A program made the position numbers and the translations under genes. From the NCBI GenBank assembly GCA_910579505.1, contig CAJTTZ010000001.1:620001-684000 (forward strand): a stretch of DNA of 64,000 nt. The letters are read 5' to 3'. Source of the DNA: an uncultured Lachnospiraceae bacterium (GTDB taxonomy: Bacteria; Bacillota; Clostridia; Lachnospirales; Lachnospiraceae). The notes under the pieces are model-generated. The model searched no databases and had not been told where the DNA came from. It was given only the letters and a program-made list of their open reading frames with translations. Below are positions 1 to 8,616 of this stretch, piece after piece (positions within the stretch are counted from its first letter, which is position 1; each line of letters starts with the position of its first letter).

Positions 1-2721
1 AAAGAAATTTTTCTGCTTTCCAGAAAGTTCCTCTTTGGTCTCCACATCCTCTTTCAGCTTGACCTCCGCCTCTGTCTGCGCTGTATGGGAAGCTGCAATG
101 GTTCTCTCTATCTCAAGAATATTTTCCTTCTTGCGCTCCACTTCCTCCTTGCCAAGGTGCAGTCCTTCCCTAACCTCGGTAAGCTCTGCCTGATAGCGCG
201 CCCTCTCGCCGTCCACACGCTCCAGATTCTGCCTCTTAAAGTCGGCGTTCTGGCGCATTTTTTCCACTTCCACGTCCCAGCCGGCCATCTGTGCCGCCTG
301 TTCAGACTCAAGCGTGCGCTTTTTTTCAAGTTCCGCCTGGAACTCGGCGATCTGGGTTTCCACATTCTTTTCCAGTGCCTCGGAATCGGCAAGCTCCTTT
401 GCCGCCTCCTCCTTGCCGGTCCTTATCTCGCCGATCTGGGTTTCGATTTCCTGTTCCTCCGTCTTTAACTCGCCGAAGCCCTCCGCGGTCTCGCTCTTCT
501 TCTCCTCCGCCTGCATCACGTTCATTCTGGCGGTATTCTGCTCGATAAATTTCCGTTGGATCTGTCCTTTGATATCCTCGATCTCAAGACGCATTTTGTT
601 GCGTCCCCGCTTGGTCTCCTCGATCTCATTTAAGATCTGGTCGATCTCCTTCACATACTGCTTTACTTTTTTCTCCAGTTCCTCCATCTCCCTGCGTCTG
701 CCGAGCAGGTTGGAGTTATTCTTAAACGCGCCGCCGCTGATGGCACCGCCGGGCACGAGAAGCTCTCCCTCCAGTGTAACCATGCGGATACCGTAATCGA
801 ACTTTCTGGCGATCTTAACCGCATTATCCACATTGTCAACTACCACAATGCGGCCAAGCATAGCCTTTGCGACATTTTTATACTTCTTCTCTATCTTTAC
901 AAGTGCGTCCGCCATCCCGACCACGCCCGGCTCCTTCAAAGCTTCCGGGTTTTTAAATTCCTGCGGGTGGGTGATGCTTGTAAGCGGCAGAAAAGTTGCA
1001 CGTCCCGCCCTTGCCTTTTTCAGGAATCCGATCATCCTCTTGGCTGTCTCTTCATCCTCCGTCACAATATTCTGGATATTGCCGCCCAGCGCCGTCTCGA
1101 TGGCAGTCTCGTACTTCGCCTCCGCCTGGATGATATCCGCCACAACGCCGATAATACCCTTTTCCGTCTCCTTTTTTTCCATGACGGCCTTGACGCTGCC
1201 GCCGTAACCTTCATACCGCTCCGTCAGGTTGGAGAGTGCCTCCAGCTTGGACTTCTGCTGATGGTAGAGAACCTGTGTATCCCGGAGCTTCTGATCCTTT
1301 CCGGCCAGCTCATCCCTCACGCCGGCAAGGCGCTCCTCCATCAGTTCCTGCTGCTCTGTCAGCTCCTTAATAGAGCGCGTAATCTCCTCAAATTCCTCCT
1401 CCAGCTTTTTGATCGTCTCCGTCTGCTCTGCCTCGTCCGACTTGGCGCGGAGAAGCCTGGAATTTAATTCCGCCTTCCGTATATTCACCTGCTCCAGCAT
1501 GGTATCAAAACGGCCCAGTCTGGATTTGATGGTCGCCCGGTTATTCAGCGCCTCAATAATGGTATTCTTTCCGCTTTCGATATGATTATTTAATGTTTCT
1601 ATCTCACTCTGGGTTTTCTCAAGAAGCTCCCTTGCCGACGCCCGTTCCTCCTCCAGCGCAGACAGCTGCTCGTCGATCTCCCGTTTCTGTGCAAGAATGG
1701 TCTCCCTCTCTTTGTCCCGCTCTGCCAGCTGTTCGCTGATGCTGTTAATGCGGGTCTGCAGATGTTCCTCATTTCCCTCCGCCGAGTGAATCTGCTCCTT
1801 TAAGACATTGATTTCACCCTCCAGCTTGGACCGCATCACGCCCGTATCCGTGAGCGTAGCCCTCGCCGCCTCGATCTCCGCATCCAGCTGTTCGATACGG
1901 TTCTGGATCCGCTCGTACTCCTCTTTCGTGGACTCATATTTATCCGTGGTCTCCTGCAGATCACCGCCCGCAATGCGCAGCTTTTCATCCACATCCTTAA
2001 GCTGCTCTGTAATCCTTACGTTTTCAAGCAGAAAGACATTGACGTCGAGAGTTTTTAACTCCTCTTTCCTGCGAAGGTAAACCCTTGCCTTTTCCGCCTG
2101 CTTTTCGAGCGGTCCCGTCTGCTTTTCCAATTCTGCCAGTATATCGTTTACACGCAGCAAGTTCTGTTTCTCCGTCTCCAGTTTCTTCTGCGCTGCGTAT
2201 TTTCTTCTCTTAAACTTTACAATGCCGGCCGCCTCGTCGAAGAGCTCCCTCCGCTCCTCCGGCTTGCCGCTTAATATCTTGTCAATCTGACCCTGACCGA
2301 TAATGGAGTATCCCTCCTTACCGATACCGGTATCGTAAAACAGCTCGTTGACGTCCTTCAGGCGGCAGGGCGTCCCGTTTAACATGTACTCGCTCTCCCC
2401 TGAACGGTAAAGCCGCCTCGATACCGTCACCTCCTCAAAATCAATGGGAAGCTGGTGGTCGGAATTGTCCAGCGTAATCGCCACATAGGCATAGCCCAGC
2501 GGCTTTCTCATCTCTGTCCCGGAAAAGATCACATCCTGCATGGACACACCGCGAAGCTGCTTGATCCGCTGCTCTCCCAATACCCACCTGACCGCGTCGG
2601 CCACATTACTCTTACCCGAACCGTTCGGTCCCACGATACCTGTTATACCATTATGAAACTTAAACGTAATTTTATTTGCAAAGGATTTAAACCCGTGTAC
2701 TTCGATACTTTTTAAATACAT
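1..2721 (-). CDS. smc: Chromosome segregation protein SMC (3' end beyond window)
   Basis: Structural maintenance of chromosomes ATPase, which compacts and segregates the nucleoid with ScpAB. The first 907 codons are present and the frame is open to base 1; the C-terminal ATPase half lies outside the window. The start reads MYLKSIEVHGFKSF, followed by Walker A GPNGSGKSN at about residues 31-39, then a long heptad-rich Glu/Lys coiled coil to about residue 500. A hinge region with glycine-rich segments (YEGYGGSV, then LVPGGAISGGAF) follows, and the returning coiled coil starts after it. The ATG is preceded by AAAGG and lies 3 bases after the rnc stop codon, so it is the last visible gene of the rpmF-plsX-acpP-rnc operon. 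Confidence 0.96.
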   Translation of the reverse strand, partial: MYLKSIEVHGFKSFANKITFKFHNGITGIVGPNGSGKSNVADAVRWVLGEQRIKQLRGVSMQDVIFSGTEMRKPLGYAYVAITLDNSDHQLPIDFEEVTVSRRLYRSGESEYMLNGTPCRLKDVNELFYDTGIGKEGYSIIGQGQIDKILSGKPEERRELFDEAAGIVKFKRRKYAAQKKLETEKQNLLRVNDILAELEKQTGPLEKQAEKARVYLRRKEELKTLDVNVFLLENVRITEQLKDVDEKLRIAGGDLQETTDKYESTKEEYERIQNRIEQLDAEIEAARATLTDTGVMRSKLEGEINVLKEQIHSAEGNEEHLQTRINSISEQLAERDKERETILAQKREIDEQLSALEEERASARELLEKTQSEIETLNNHIESGKNTIIEALNNRATIKSRLGRFDTMLEQVNIRKAELNSRLLRAKSDEAEQTETIKKLEEEFEEITRSIKELTEQQELMEERLAGVRDELAGKDQKLRDTQVLYHQQKSKLEALSNLTERYEGYGGSVKAVMEKKETEKGIIGVVADIIQAEAKYETAIETALGGNIQNIVTEDEETAKRMIGFLKKARAGRATFLPLTSITHPQEFKNPEALKEPGVVGMADALVKIEKKYKNVAKAMLGRIVVVDNVDNAVKIARKFDYGIRMVTLEGELLVPGGAISGGAFKNNSNLLGRRREMEELEKKVKQYVKEIDQILNEIEETKRGRNKMRLEIEDIKGQIQRKFIEQNTARMNVMQAEEKKSETAEGFGELKTEEQEIETQIGEIRTGKEEAAKELADSEALEKNVETQIAEFQAELEKKRTLESEQAAQMAGWDVEVEKMRQNADFKRQNLERVDGERARYQAELTEVREGLHLGKEEVERKKENILEIERTIAASHTAQTEAEVKLKEDVETKEELSGKQKNFF

Positions 2722-2724
2722 ATG

Positions 2725-3426
2725 TTACCTTTCTTTTCTGGCGAGAAGAGCCTGATAAGCTGCCTGCTGCTGTGCCGCCTTCTTGGAATGGCCGACTCCC
2801 CATCCCACCTTTTTCTCTCCCACATACGCCTCAACCTCGAAAATCTTATCGTGCTGCGGTCCTTCCTCCTTCACGAGTTCATAGTGAAGCGATCCCTCGT
2901 TTTCCTGCTGCACACGCTCCTGCAGAATCGTCTTGGCGTCGTAAAAAAGCTGCTTATGTTCCAAATCCGAAAGGATAAAACGGTGTATAAATGATGAAGC
3001 TTCCTCAAGTCCCCCATCCAGATAAATTGCACCGATCACCGCCTCCATCACATCGGAAACGATGGAGTCGCGGTTCCTTCCACCAGTCGCCTCCTCTCCC
3101 TTTCCGAGCAGAATAAACTGCTCCAGTGAAAAATCCCTTGCACAGAAAGCAAGCGCCGGCTCGCAGACCATGGAAGCGCGCATTTTCGTGAGTTCCCCCT
3201 CCGGCGTCTCTTCACGTTCCCTGAAAAGGAAATCGCTGCTCACAAGCTCCAATACGGCGTCCCCCAAAAATTCCAGCCGCTCGTAATCCTTAAATTTATT
3301 AATTCTCATCTCGTTGGCATAGGAACTGTGGGTAAGCGCCTGACGCAGCAATTTCCTGTCCCGAAAATGATATGCAATTTTTTCTTCCAGCCCACTAAAC
3401 GCTTCATCCGTCATAAAAATGACCAT
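2725..3426 (-). CDS. rnc: Ribonuclease III
   Basis: Double-strand-specific endoribonuclease for rRNA and mRNA processing. The endonuclease domain spans about residues 9-150 with the signature ERLEFLGDAVLE (E52, D56) and the second acidic pair D125/E128 in SDVMEAVIGAIYLDGG; a double-stranded RNA-binding domain follows at about 161-229. The length of 233 residues is normal. Two starts compete. The outer ATG (3426) sits only one base after the GGAG of its ribosome binding site, and the inner ATG (3414, MTDEAF) sits 13 bases after it; neither spacing is ideal, so the first four residues are uncertain. It is followed almost directly by smc, a classical Firmicutes arrangement. Confidence 0.95.
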   Translation of the reverse strand: MVIFMTDEAFSGLEEKIAYHFRDRKLLRQALTHSSYANEMRINKFKDYERLEFLGDAVLELVSSDFLFREREETPEGELTKMRASMVCEPALAFCARDFSLEQFILLGKGEEATGGRNRDSIVSDVMEAVIGAIYLDGGLEEASSFIHRFILSDLEHKQLFYDAKTILQERVQQENEGSLHYELVKEEGPQHDKIFEVEAYVGEKKVGWGVGHSKKAAQQQAAYQALLARKER

Positions 3427-3537
3427 GCTCCTTTCCCGCCCCGCGAATCCGTGCGGACAATGCCCGTACTTTGGGCACTCTCACGCTCTTCTCGCACGTG
3501 GAAAAGCCCCTTCCTTATCAGAAAGGGCCATAACCGC

Positions 3538-3768
3538 TTACTCCCTGCTGCTCTTGATCAGTTCTACCGCCTCACCCACCGTAGTAATACGCTCTGCCTT
3601 GTTGGCAGGTATTTCAATCTGAAAGGCGTCCTCAATTCCCATAATAATCTGATAGACATCCAAAGAGTCCGCTCCCAGATCCTCAAGGAAGGTGGTCTCC
3701 TCCGTGATCTCCTTCGGGTCTACACTTAAAACCCCCGCTATCACTTCCCGTAATTTATCAAACTCCAT
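3538..3768 (-). CDS. acpP: Acyl carrier protein
   Basis: Small acidic carrier of fatty-acyl chains in type II fatty acid synthesis. It has 76 residues, four predicted helices, and the phosphopantetheine site LGADSLD with the modified serine at position 35. It lies between plsX and rnc, the usual Firmicutes order, so the carrier and an enzyme that consumes acyl-ACP (PlsX) are made from one transcript. Confidence 0.96.
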   Translation of the reverse strand: MEFDKLREVIAGVLSVDPKEITEETTFLEDLGADSLDVYQIIMGIEDAFQIEIPANKAERITTVGEAVELIKSSRE

Positions 3769-3809
3769 CCCAGATATACCTCTTCACTTTCGGTACCTTA
3801 TCGTTCTCG

Positions 3810-4808
3810 CTATACTTTCTCCCGGATCTTTTCGCTGATCCGCTGTTCCGTAAATGCTATACACTGTAAAATAGAATTTTTAATCTCATTCGCCTTGGAG
3901 CTGCCATGGGTCTTTACAACCAGCCCCTTAAGCCCCAGAAGCGGCGCACCGCCGTACTGTTCCAGATCAAAAGCCTTTAGCGTCGTCTTTAACGCCGGCT
4001 TCACCAAAAGCGCGCCGATCTTGCTGCGAAGGGAGGTCATCATGCCCTCTTTCACTTTCGAGATCAGCGTCAGCCCAACCCCCTCATAAGTTTTCAGTAT
4101 CACGTTTCCCACGAACGCTTCACAGACGATAACGTCCGCCGCTCCCGCCGGAATATCCCTTGCCTCCACGCTGCCGATAAAGTTGATGTCAGGGCAGTTT
4201 TTAAGCAGTGGGAAGGTCTCCTTTACAAGCGCGTTCCCCTTTTCCTCCTCGGCGCCGATATTCACAATGCCGACCTTCGGGTTTTTTACGCCCATCACAT
4301 ATTCCATATAAATCGACCCCATCTTCGCAAACTGCACCAGATGGGAGGGTCTGGCATCCACATTCGCGCCGCAGTCAATCAAAAGAGAACATCCTGTGGC
4401 CGTAGGGATAAGCGGCGCAAGAGGAGGTCTCTCCACACCCTTGATCCTGCCCACAATCACCTGTCCGCCCACCAGGGTAGCCCCTGTGCTTCCCGCAGAC
4501 ACAAAGGCGTCGCAGGTACCGTCCTTCACCAGGGTAAGCGCCTTCACGAGCGAAGAATCCTTTTTCTTGCGGATCGCCATCACCGGGGGTTCCGCCGTCT
4601 CGATAATCTCAGAGGCATGTACTACCTCAATCTGTTCCTTTTGATATGTATAACCGGCAAGCTCCTTTTCCAGGACATCCTGTTTCCCTACCAGATATAC
4701 CTTGATCTTACCACTCTCATTTACCGCCTCAACAGCGCCTTTTACCGTCTCCACCGGGGCGTTGTCTCCGCCCATGGCGTCCACTGCCACTTTAATCCAT
4801 TCGCTCAT
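3810..4808 (-). CDS. plsX: Phosphate acyltransferase PlsX
   Basis: Converts acyl-ACP to acyl-phosphate, the first step of phosphatidic acid synthesis in PlsX/PlsY bacteria; peripheral membrane enzyme. The start at 4808 (MSEWIKVAVDAMGGDNAP) is chosen because GAGGAGGG lies 5 bases upstream; the reading frame extends 14 codons further without a ribosome binding site. The family N-terminus AVDAMGGDNAP and the following conserved AGSTGA and GANVDARP segments are intact. At 332 residues the length is normal. Its neighbours rpmF (upstream) and acpP (downstream) match the standard cluster. Confidence 0.96.
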   Translation of the reverse strand: MSEWIKVAVDAMGGDNAPVETVKGAVEAVNESGKIKVYLVGKQDVLEKELAGYTYQKEQIEVVHASEIIETAEPPVMAIRKKKDSSLVKALTLVKDGTCDAFVSAGSTGATLVGGQVIVGRIKGVERPPLAPLIPTATGCSLLIDCGANVDARPSHLVQFAKMGSIYMEYVMGVKNPKVGIVNIGAEEEKGNALVKETFPLLKNCPDINFIGSVEARDIPAGAADVIVCEAFVGNVILKTYEGVGLTLISKVKEGMMTSLRSKIGALLVKPALKTTLKAFDLEQYGGAPLLGLKGLVVKTHGSSKANEIKNSILQCIAFTEQRISEKIREKV

Positions 4809-4926
4809 ATGATCCCTCCTCAGAGCCTTTCGGGGCTGGCCCTGAATCATTATTCATTTATCATACTAAATCCACCCATAAAAATCAAGGCTCTTCGAGA
4901 GGTTCCCGAAAAGCCCGTCACATTGA

Positions 4927-5106
4927 TCAGTCTACTGCGATGATTTCTTTTTTGTTGTACGTTCCGCATTTCTTACATACTCTGTGGGGTACCATCAGAG
5001 CGCCGCACTTGCTGCATTTCACCAAAGTCGGAGCAGTCATCTTCCAGTTTGCTCTCCTCTTATCTCTTCTAGCTTTAGAAGATTTGTTTTTAGGACAAAT
5101 AGACAT
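4927..5106 (-). CDS. rpmF: 50S ribosomal protein L32
   Basis: Small basic protein of the large ribosomal subunit. It is 59 residues long and starts MSICPKNKSSKARRDKRR, with four zinc-ligand cysteines in two CxxC pairs (KCSKCG and CKKCG). The ATG at 5106 is used rather than the GTG six bases upstream because AAGGAGG lies 7 bases before it. The DUF177 gene ends 2 bases upstream, so the two are translationally coupled as in most bacteria. Confidence 0.97.
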   Translation of the reverse strand: MSICPKNKSSKARRDKRRANWKMTAPTLVKCSKCGALMVPHRVCKKCGTYNKKEIIAVD

Positions 5107-5108
5107 CG

Positions 5109-5633
5109 TCACACCTCCTTATCCGCTTCAAAAATATCTTTGATCGCCGCCATCCTGGGATCGGGAACAAACGTGTCGCAATCACACATCCCCGTATTCA
5201 GATCCCTGCCGCATATGGGGCAGATCCCCTTACAATCCGGCTTACACAGGATCTTCATAGGCCAGCTTGTCACTATCTCACTGATTAGCAAGTCCCCTAC
5301 ATTCAACTGAAAGCCTTCCATGAATGGCTGCTCTTCGTATACCGAAGGCTCAGCCGCCATATCCGGCGCCCACACTTCTCTCGTAAAACAGATTTCCCTC
5401 TTCTCTTCCACCGGCTTGAGACATCTGTCACAGCCCGCCGAGAATACAAAATCCGCTTTCCCTTCAATCCGTGCCCTGCCCTTACCTGTGTTTGTAAAAA
5501 CAAAGCTCACCGGTGATGAAGCAAGCACCGGATACTTCTCCCCGCCGACAGAAATTTCTGTAATCTCCGCTTCTGTCTGCATGGAAACAACTCTGTCCTC
5601 ATTTGTCAACACTTCTGTCAGGTTCACGAACAT
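5109..5633 (-). CDS. DUF177 (YceD-like) protein
   Basis: Member of the DUF177/YceD family that almost always precedes rpmF and has been linked to 23S rRNA and ribosome biogenesis. It has 174 residues with a conserved CDRC pair (C68, C71) and a C-terminal cysteine cluster (C130, C134, C138, C141, C150, C152) that probably binds zinc; the terminal cluster is typical of the clostridial branch. It is the first gene of the rpmF-plsX-acpP-rnc-smc operon and lies directly behind the strong promoter at 5660-5688. Confidence 0.93.
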   Translation of the reverse strand: MFVNLTEVLTNEDRVVSMQTEAEITEISVGGEKYPVLASSPVSFVFTNTGKGRARIEGKADFVFSAGCDRCLKPVEEKREICFTREVWAPDMAAEPSVYEEQPFMEGFQLNVGDLLISEIVTSWPMKILCKPDCKGICPICGRDLNTGMCDCDTFVPDPRMAAIKDIFEADKEV

Positions 5634-5659
5634 AGCAGACTCCTATCCACACTCAAACA

Positions 5660-5688
5660 ATTATACATAGGGCGTCCCTGTTTGTCAA
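5660..5688 (-). promoter_or_regulatory. SigA promoter of the DUF177-rpmF-plsX operon
   Basis: Read on the minus strand, TTGACA and TATAAT are separated by exactly 17 bases and lie about 27 bases upstream of the DUF177 start codon. Both hexamers are consensus. This fits a high, constitutive output for a ribosomal protein/lipid synthesis operon. Confidence 0.85.
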
Positions 5689-5711
5689 CCGCATATTTTT
5701 CTAAAATACGG

Positions 5712-7529
5712 TCAGACTGAGAACTGCTCCACGCCACCTACCAGATGATCTACGTCGCCCTTCAAATCATCTACCATTTCCTTCGATCTTGCCACGATCT
5801 GTCCAAGCTCCTCCGTCATGGCGGAAGTCTCCTCGGAGGATGCCGCATTGTCCTGTGCCAGGGAGTTTAACGTATCGAGCACTGTGGTAATACCCTGTCT
5901 CTGCCTCTCAATCTCCTCCGTCATCTCTTCAATGTTCACGATGGACGCCATACACTGGTCCAGATTCGTATACAGTTCATTAAAGATACTCTGCGTATCG
6001 TTCAGTACATTGACCTGACGTTCTACCGTTCCGTTCACCTTATCCATAATCTGCAGGGACTGCACAGACTTACTTACCAGATCATTGATGATATTGGAGA
6101 TCTGGCTCACCGACTGCGCCGACTGGTTTGCCAGCGCACCGATCTCCGTGGCTACCACCGCGAAGCCCTTACCGCTCTCTCCTGCGCGCGCCGCCTCAAT
6201 GGACGCATTTAACGCCAGCAGGTTGGTCTGGTCCGCAATCGCGTCGATCAGCCCTGCCGCCTGCTTGATGGCGTCCGCCGCCTCGTTTGTCGCCTCTGCC
6301 TGCTCATGCATACTTACCACGTCTTCCTTCGTGCGCATGTTGGCCTGCACCAGCTCCTGCAGCTTGTCGGAGCACTCTCTGCTCAGTCTCTTCATGGAAT
6401 CGGAGTTATCGCGCAGATCCGCCACTTCCCTGGTGGTTCTGTCAATCCCCTCCGCTATCTTATTAACCTCACTGGTAGCATCCGATGTGGAAGCCGCCTG
6501 CGCGGTAATATTCTTTGCAATCTCTTCCACCGCGATATCCACTTCCCCGATGGATTTCTCCATCTGCTGGAAGCTCTCGTCAAACTCTACCGTCATGCCC
6601 TCTACTTTATGGGCAGTCCCCGCAATCGCCATGATAAGGCCGTGGATCTTTTCCCTGGCCGTATTTAAGCTGTCCGCCGCCACGCCCATCTCGTTTCTCT
6701 GCTTCACTTCCACATCAGCTGTCAGATCCCCCTCGGAAATGCTCACCGCAAAATCCTTAACACGCCGGAGCGGAACTACCAGAAGCTCGCCCACAATGAA
6801 GGATACCACCACCGTGATAATCAGCAGAATGACGAGACATCCTGACATCAGGGCGCAGGAATTGTGAAACTGTCTGGTGATCGAAGTTTCCACCGCGGAC
6901 ATCTGCGCATTCATATCATCCACATAGTTACCTGTGGAAACAGCCCATCCCCACGGCTCGAAATAGCCGGAATAAGCCACCTTGGGCGCAACGGTCACGC
7001 CGTCCGCCTTGGTAAAGGAAAACTGGTTATAACCGCCCTTCTCCGCCGACTGGCACACCTTCATAATTGACTGGATGATCATAATGCCGTCCTGGTCCTG
7101 CAGATCATAGCGGTTGTTCCCCTCCTGCTCGGGCAGAATCGGATGCATAACCAATATGTAGTCTTTGTCATCTATCCAGAAATAGCCGCTGTCGTCATCC
7201 CGGTAACGCATGGCGCGCACGGTCTCAGCCGCCTCAGCCTTCGCCTCTTCCTCTGTTATCTCCCCGGCCGCCGCCTTATCGTACTCCGCCTGCAGGATCG
7301 CCAGCACGCTCTGCACCTGCGACTTGATCTCCGTCCGGTATCCGTCGTCCATCGCCTTCGCATACTCCTCATAGGCGCCGTTGGAAATGTTTTTCATCGC
7401 CAGAATACCGATCAGGCCGACAGCGCAGCCGATCACAATTCCCAGCACCGAGCAGACTAGGATAAGCGTCGTCTTCAGGCTTTTGGTTCTACCCTGTTTC
7501 TTGTCCAATATCTCCACATCCTTCCCCAT
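5712..7529 (-). CDS. Methyl-accepting chemotaxis protein with periplasm-facing Cache domain
   Basis: Transmembrane chemoreceptor that controls CheA kinase activity. From the ATG at 7529 it has 605 residues: TM1 at about 20-44, an extracellular single-Cache-like domain at about 50-210 (contains SGYFWIDDKDYILVMHP and the EPWGWAVSTG strand), TM2 at about 225-250, HAMP at about 250-300, and a long signalling hairpin whose tip IADQTNLLALNASIEAARAG is at about 431-450. The start is not certain: a GTG at 7541 is equally close to the predicted transcription start, and no clear ribosome binding site precedes either. It is transcribed divergently from a double hemerythrin, which suggests an oxygen or redox taxis role; the ligand is unknown. 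No che genes are in the window. Confidence 0.92.
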   Translation of the reverse strand: MGKDVEILDKKQGRTKSLKTTLILVCSVLGIVIGCAVGLIGILAMKNISNGAYEEYAKAMDDGYRTEIKSQVQSVLAILQAEYDKAAAGEITEEEAKAEAAETVRAMRYRDDDSGYFWIDDKDYILVMHPILPEQEGNNRYDLQDQDGIMIIQSIMKVCQSAEKGGYNQFSFTKADGVTVAPKVAYSGYFEPWGWAVSTGNYVDDMNAQMSAVETSITRQFHNSCALMSGCLVILLIITVVVSFIVGELLVVPLRRVKDFAVSISEGDLTADVEVKQRNEMGVAADSLNTAREKIHGLIMAIAGTAHKVEGMTVEFDESFQQMEKSIGEVDIAVEEIAKNITAQAASTSDATSEVNKIAEGIDRTTREVADLRDNSDSMKRLSRECSDKLQELVQANMRTKEDVVSMHEQAEATNEAADAIKQAAGLIDAIADQTNLLALNASIEAARAGESGKGFAVVATEIGALANQSAQSVSQISNIINDLVSKSVQSLQIMDKVNGTVERQVNVLNDTQSIFNELYTNLDQCMASIVNIEEMTEEIERQRQGITTVLDTLNSLAQDNAASSEETSAMTEELGQIVARSKEMVDDLKGDVDHLVGGVEQFSV

Positions 7530-7553
7530 AAGACTGTTCACAAAAACAATATT

Positions 7554-7582
7554 ATTATACTCCTTTCCCGACAATTTTTCAA
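7554..7582 (-). promoter_or_regulatory. Promoter of the chemoreceptor gene
   Basis: On the minus strand TTGAAA and TATAAT are separated by 17 bases. The predicted transcript would begin near 7547, giving a leader of about 18 bases before the ATG or about 6 bases before the GTG. An AAGGAG just ahead of the -10 box is therefore part of the promoter spacer and not a ribosome binding site. Confidence 0.7.
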
Positions 7583-7627
7583 GCGCCTGTGCACAATTCC
7601 GCACACTCTGCGGGCCGCAAAAATAAT

Positions 7628-7659
7628 CCTGCCGAAATATTTTCCTGCCGAAATATTTT
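7628..7659. repeat. Two tandem 16-bp repeats between divergent genes
   Basis: CCTGCCGAAATATTTT occurs twice without a gap (7628-7643 and 7644-7659). The repeats lie between the chemoreceptor promoter and the putative -10 box (TATACT at 7680-7685) of the hemerythrin gene. Placement fits an operator controlling one or both genes, but they could also be a simple duplication. Confidence 0.6.
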
Positions 7660-7719
7660 CCCGCCGCACATATTTGTGCTATACTATAGAAGACGCAGGA
7701 GAAACCCGTTTGCGCGTCC

Positions 7720-7738
7720 TGGCGTTTCACAAACGCCA
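7720..7738 (+). promoter_or_regulatory. Stem-loop in the hemerythrin mRNA leader
   Basis: TGGCGTTT (7720-7727) and AAACGCCA (7731-7738) form a perfect 8-bp stem with a 3-base loop, about 30 bases before the start codon and upstream of the GGGAGGA ribosome binding site. No U-run follows, so it is not a terminator; it may stabilise the mRNA or bind a regulator. Confidence 0.5.
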
Positions 7739-7767
7739 AATATATAATTATAGGGAGGATTCCAGTT

Positions 7768-8583
7768 ATGTATCTTTTTACTGACGACTGCCTGATCGGT
7801 ATGGAAGAGATCGACAACGAACACCGGGAACTGTTCCGCATCATAAACGAGACGCAGGAACTGTTGGATAACCAGATTTTAAACGACAAATACGACCGTA
7901 TCATGGAGATGGTGGAGCGTCTTGACCAGTACGCGGAAGAGCATTTCCGGCACGAGGAGGCTTACATGGAAAGCATACGCCACCCGGAACTTGCCCTGCA
8001 AAAGCAGCAGCACCTTTTTTTCTGCGATAAGATCAACGGCATCACAAACTCTTTTTCCTCAGACCACGCGCAGCAGGAAGTGCTGGATGATCTGCTGCGG
8101 TATCTCGTGACATGGCTCTACCGCCACATCATCAGCTCAGACCTGATGATCGGCAAGTTAAAGCCCTTAGCGGAACGAACAGCGCCGCAGTTTAACGATA
8201 CATACCTGACCAATATCCCGCTGATCGACAAAGAGCACCGGGAACTGTTCCGCATTATCGGGGATGTGTACCGCGTTATGACAGATGATTATGCCTTCGA
8301 CAAATACGACGAGATCGTACATCTCCTCGAAGAGCTCCGGGACTACACGAAATTCCATTTTCAGGATGAAGAAATGTATATGGAAAGCATTCACTATGAC
8401 GGACTTGAAGCGCAGAGACGGGCGCACGAAGCATTTGTGTCGAGACTGGAAGAGATGGATCTGGAGCACATTGACGAGAACCAGCAGGAGACGCTCGAGG
8501 ATCTCATGGAGTTTCTGACCGAGTGGCTGGTGAACCACATCTTACACACCGACAAGAAAATACCGGCAGGGGCGCCAAATTAG
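7768..8583 (+). CDS. Tandem (double-domain) bacteriohemerythrin
   Basis: Two complete hemerythrin-like four-helix domains in one 271-residue chain. Each should bind a non-haem di-iron site that reacts with oxygen. Domain 1 (about 8-130) has ligands H19, H59, E63, H82, H120 and D125. Domain 2 (about 146-265) has H157, H197, E201, H220, H257 and D262. The two copies share the identical stretches EHRELFRII and YMESI, so they arose by duplication. No signal peptide or membrane segment is seen, so it is cytosolic. GGGAGGA lies 9 bases upstream of the ATG. The divergent chemoreceptor suggests a shared role in sensing or buffering oxygen in an anaerobe. Confidence 0.94.
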   Translation: MYLFTDDCLIGMEEIDNEHRELFRIINETQELLDNQILNDKYDRIMEMVERLDQYAEEHFRHEEAYMESIRHPELALQKQQHLFFCDKINGITNSFSSDHAQQEVLDDLLRYLVTWLYRHIISSDLMIGKLKPLAERTAPQFNDTYLTNIPLIDKEHRELFRIIGDVYRVMTDDYAFDKYDEIVHLLEELRDYTKFHFQDEEMYMESIHYDGLEAQRRAHEAFVSRLEEMDLEHIDENQQETLEDLMEFLTEWLVNHILHTDKKIPAGAPN

Positions 8584-8595
8584 CGCCCCTCTTTT
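8568..8595 (+). terminator. Terminator of the hemerythrin gene
   Basis: AGGGGCGC (8568-8575) and GCGCCCCT (8583-8590) form a GC-rich stem followed by CTTTT. The stem overlaps the stop codon of the gene. Confidence 0.8.
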
Positions 8596-8616
8596 CATTC
8601 TTATCCATTGCATCCA

